Part shown: piece by piece, positions 5,381 to 5,494 of the stretch
How the letters are laid out: every line of letters starts with the position of its first letter
How positions within the stretch are numbered: position 1 is the stretch's first letter
Assembly (NCBI GenBank): GCA_004000625.1
Contig: SAUS01000111.1
Coordinates: 1 to 5,494, forward strand
DNA length: 5,494 nucleotides
Source: Candidatus Cibiobacter qucibialis
GTDB lineage: Bacteria; Bacillota; Clostridia; Oscillospirales; Ruminococcaceae
Reading direction: 5' to 3'
Translations under genes and position numbers: made by a program
Notes under the pieces: generated by a model
Databases searched by the model: none
What the model was told of the DNA's origin: nothing
The model's input: only the letters and a program-made list of their open reading frames with translations

Positions 5381-5494
5381 AGGCAATACCGCACAATTCC
5401 CGCCTAACGGCTCAAGCACCGCTCCGGCAGCTACGGCACGGCATCTGCGTTGCCAAAATGCTCGATAATGTCGGGTTGCGGTACCCGCATCGTG
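5381..5494. repeat. Partial MITE-like/IS-end repeat, right copy
   Basis: AGGCAATACCGCACAATTC (5381-5399) is an inverted, 18 of 19 match to the left-edge repeat at 38-56, and it starts at the base after the T-tract of the preceding terminator. GGCATCTGC at 5440-5448 also recurs at 1-9. The element runs out of the window, so its other end and any target duplication are not visible. It could be one end of an insertion sequence or a non-coding mobile repeat. Confidence 0.5.
5431..5494 (-). CDS. Possible C-terminal fragment of an unknown protein
   Basis: Read on the minus strand from the window edge, an open frame gives MRVPQPDIIEHFGNADAVP and a TAG stop at 5431-5433. The peptide has a protein-like composition, and its stop lies about 50 bases inside the terminal repeat that begins at 5381. 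That is the layout expected for the last gene of an insertion sequence. At about 20 codons it could equally be chance. No ribosome site can be judged because the window ends just upstream. I cannot name a family. Confidence 0.22.
   Translation of the reverse strand, partial: TMRVPQPDIIEHFGNADAVP

Overview
The window looks like a GC-rich Firmicute of the Clostridia, most plausibly a gut Oscillospiraceae/Ruminococcaceae relative of Faecalibacterium, Gemmiger or Subdoligranulum. This rests on purine-rich Shine-Dalgarno sites, a solitary ECF-transporter S component, a MocR-type regulator, a surface SGNH protein with a Gram-positive-style Cys tail, and short intergenic repeats. It is inference; no taxonomic marker gene is present.

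Layout, left to right. (1) Bases 1-56 are the end of a short repeat element whose terminal sequence recurs inverted at 5381-5399. (2) 71-1465, minus strand: a membrane-anchored, extracytoplasmic SGNH/GDSL hydrolase. (3) 1687-2352, minus strand: an ECF S component (vitamin or cofactor uptake), closed by a clear intrinsic terminator at 1613-1647. (4) 2353-2523: a compact divergent control region with a near-consensus sigma-A promoter to the right, an overlapping TATAAT to the left, and a pair of inverted 8-bp half-sites 42 bp apart. (5) 2524-3951, plus strand: a MocR/PdxR-type regulator (GntR winged helix fused to a PLP-dependent aminotransferase fold). (6) 3952-4091: two GC-rich hairpins without T-tracts, probably an intergenic repeat. 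(7) 4092-4946, minus strand: a membrane-anchored protein resembling a degenerate LytR-CpsA-Psr (LCP) domain. (8) 5037-5312, plus strand: a lysine-free acidic protein of 91 residues, divergent from the LCP-like gene across a 14-bp perfect palindrome and followed by a strong terminator (5326-5380). (9) 5381-5494: the second repeat element, with a possible protein C-terminus on the minus strand.

Functional logic. The strongest unit is the divergent S component and MocR pair. MocR proteins read PLP or amino compounds, and many that have been characterised regulate a divergent neighbour. The simplest model is a PLP-responsive regulator controlling uptake of a B6 vitamer or related compound, with energy supplied by an ECF A/A'/T module encoded elsewhere. 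The SGNH and LCP-like proteins both act outside the membrane on the cell envelope but show no direct link to the uptake pair. No CRISPR array, tRNA, rRNA, phage gene or complete transposase was seen. No gene-free stretch exceeds 300 bases.
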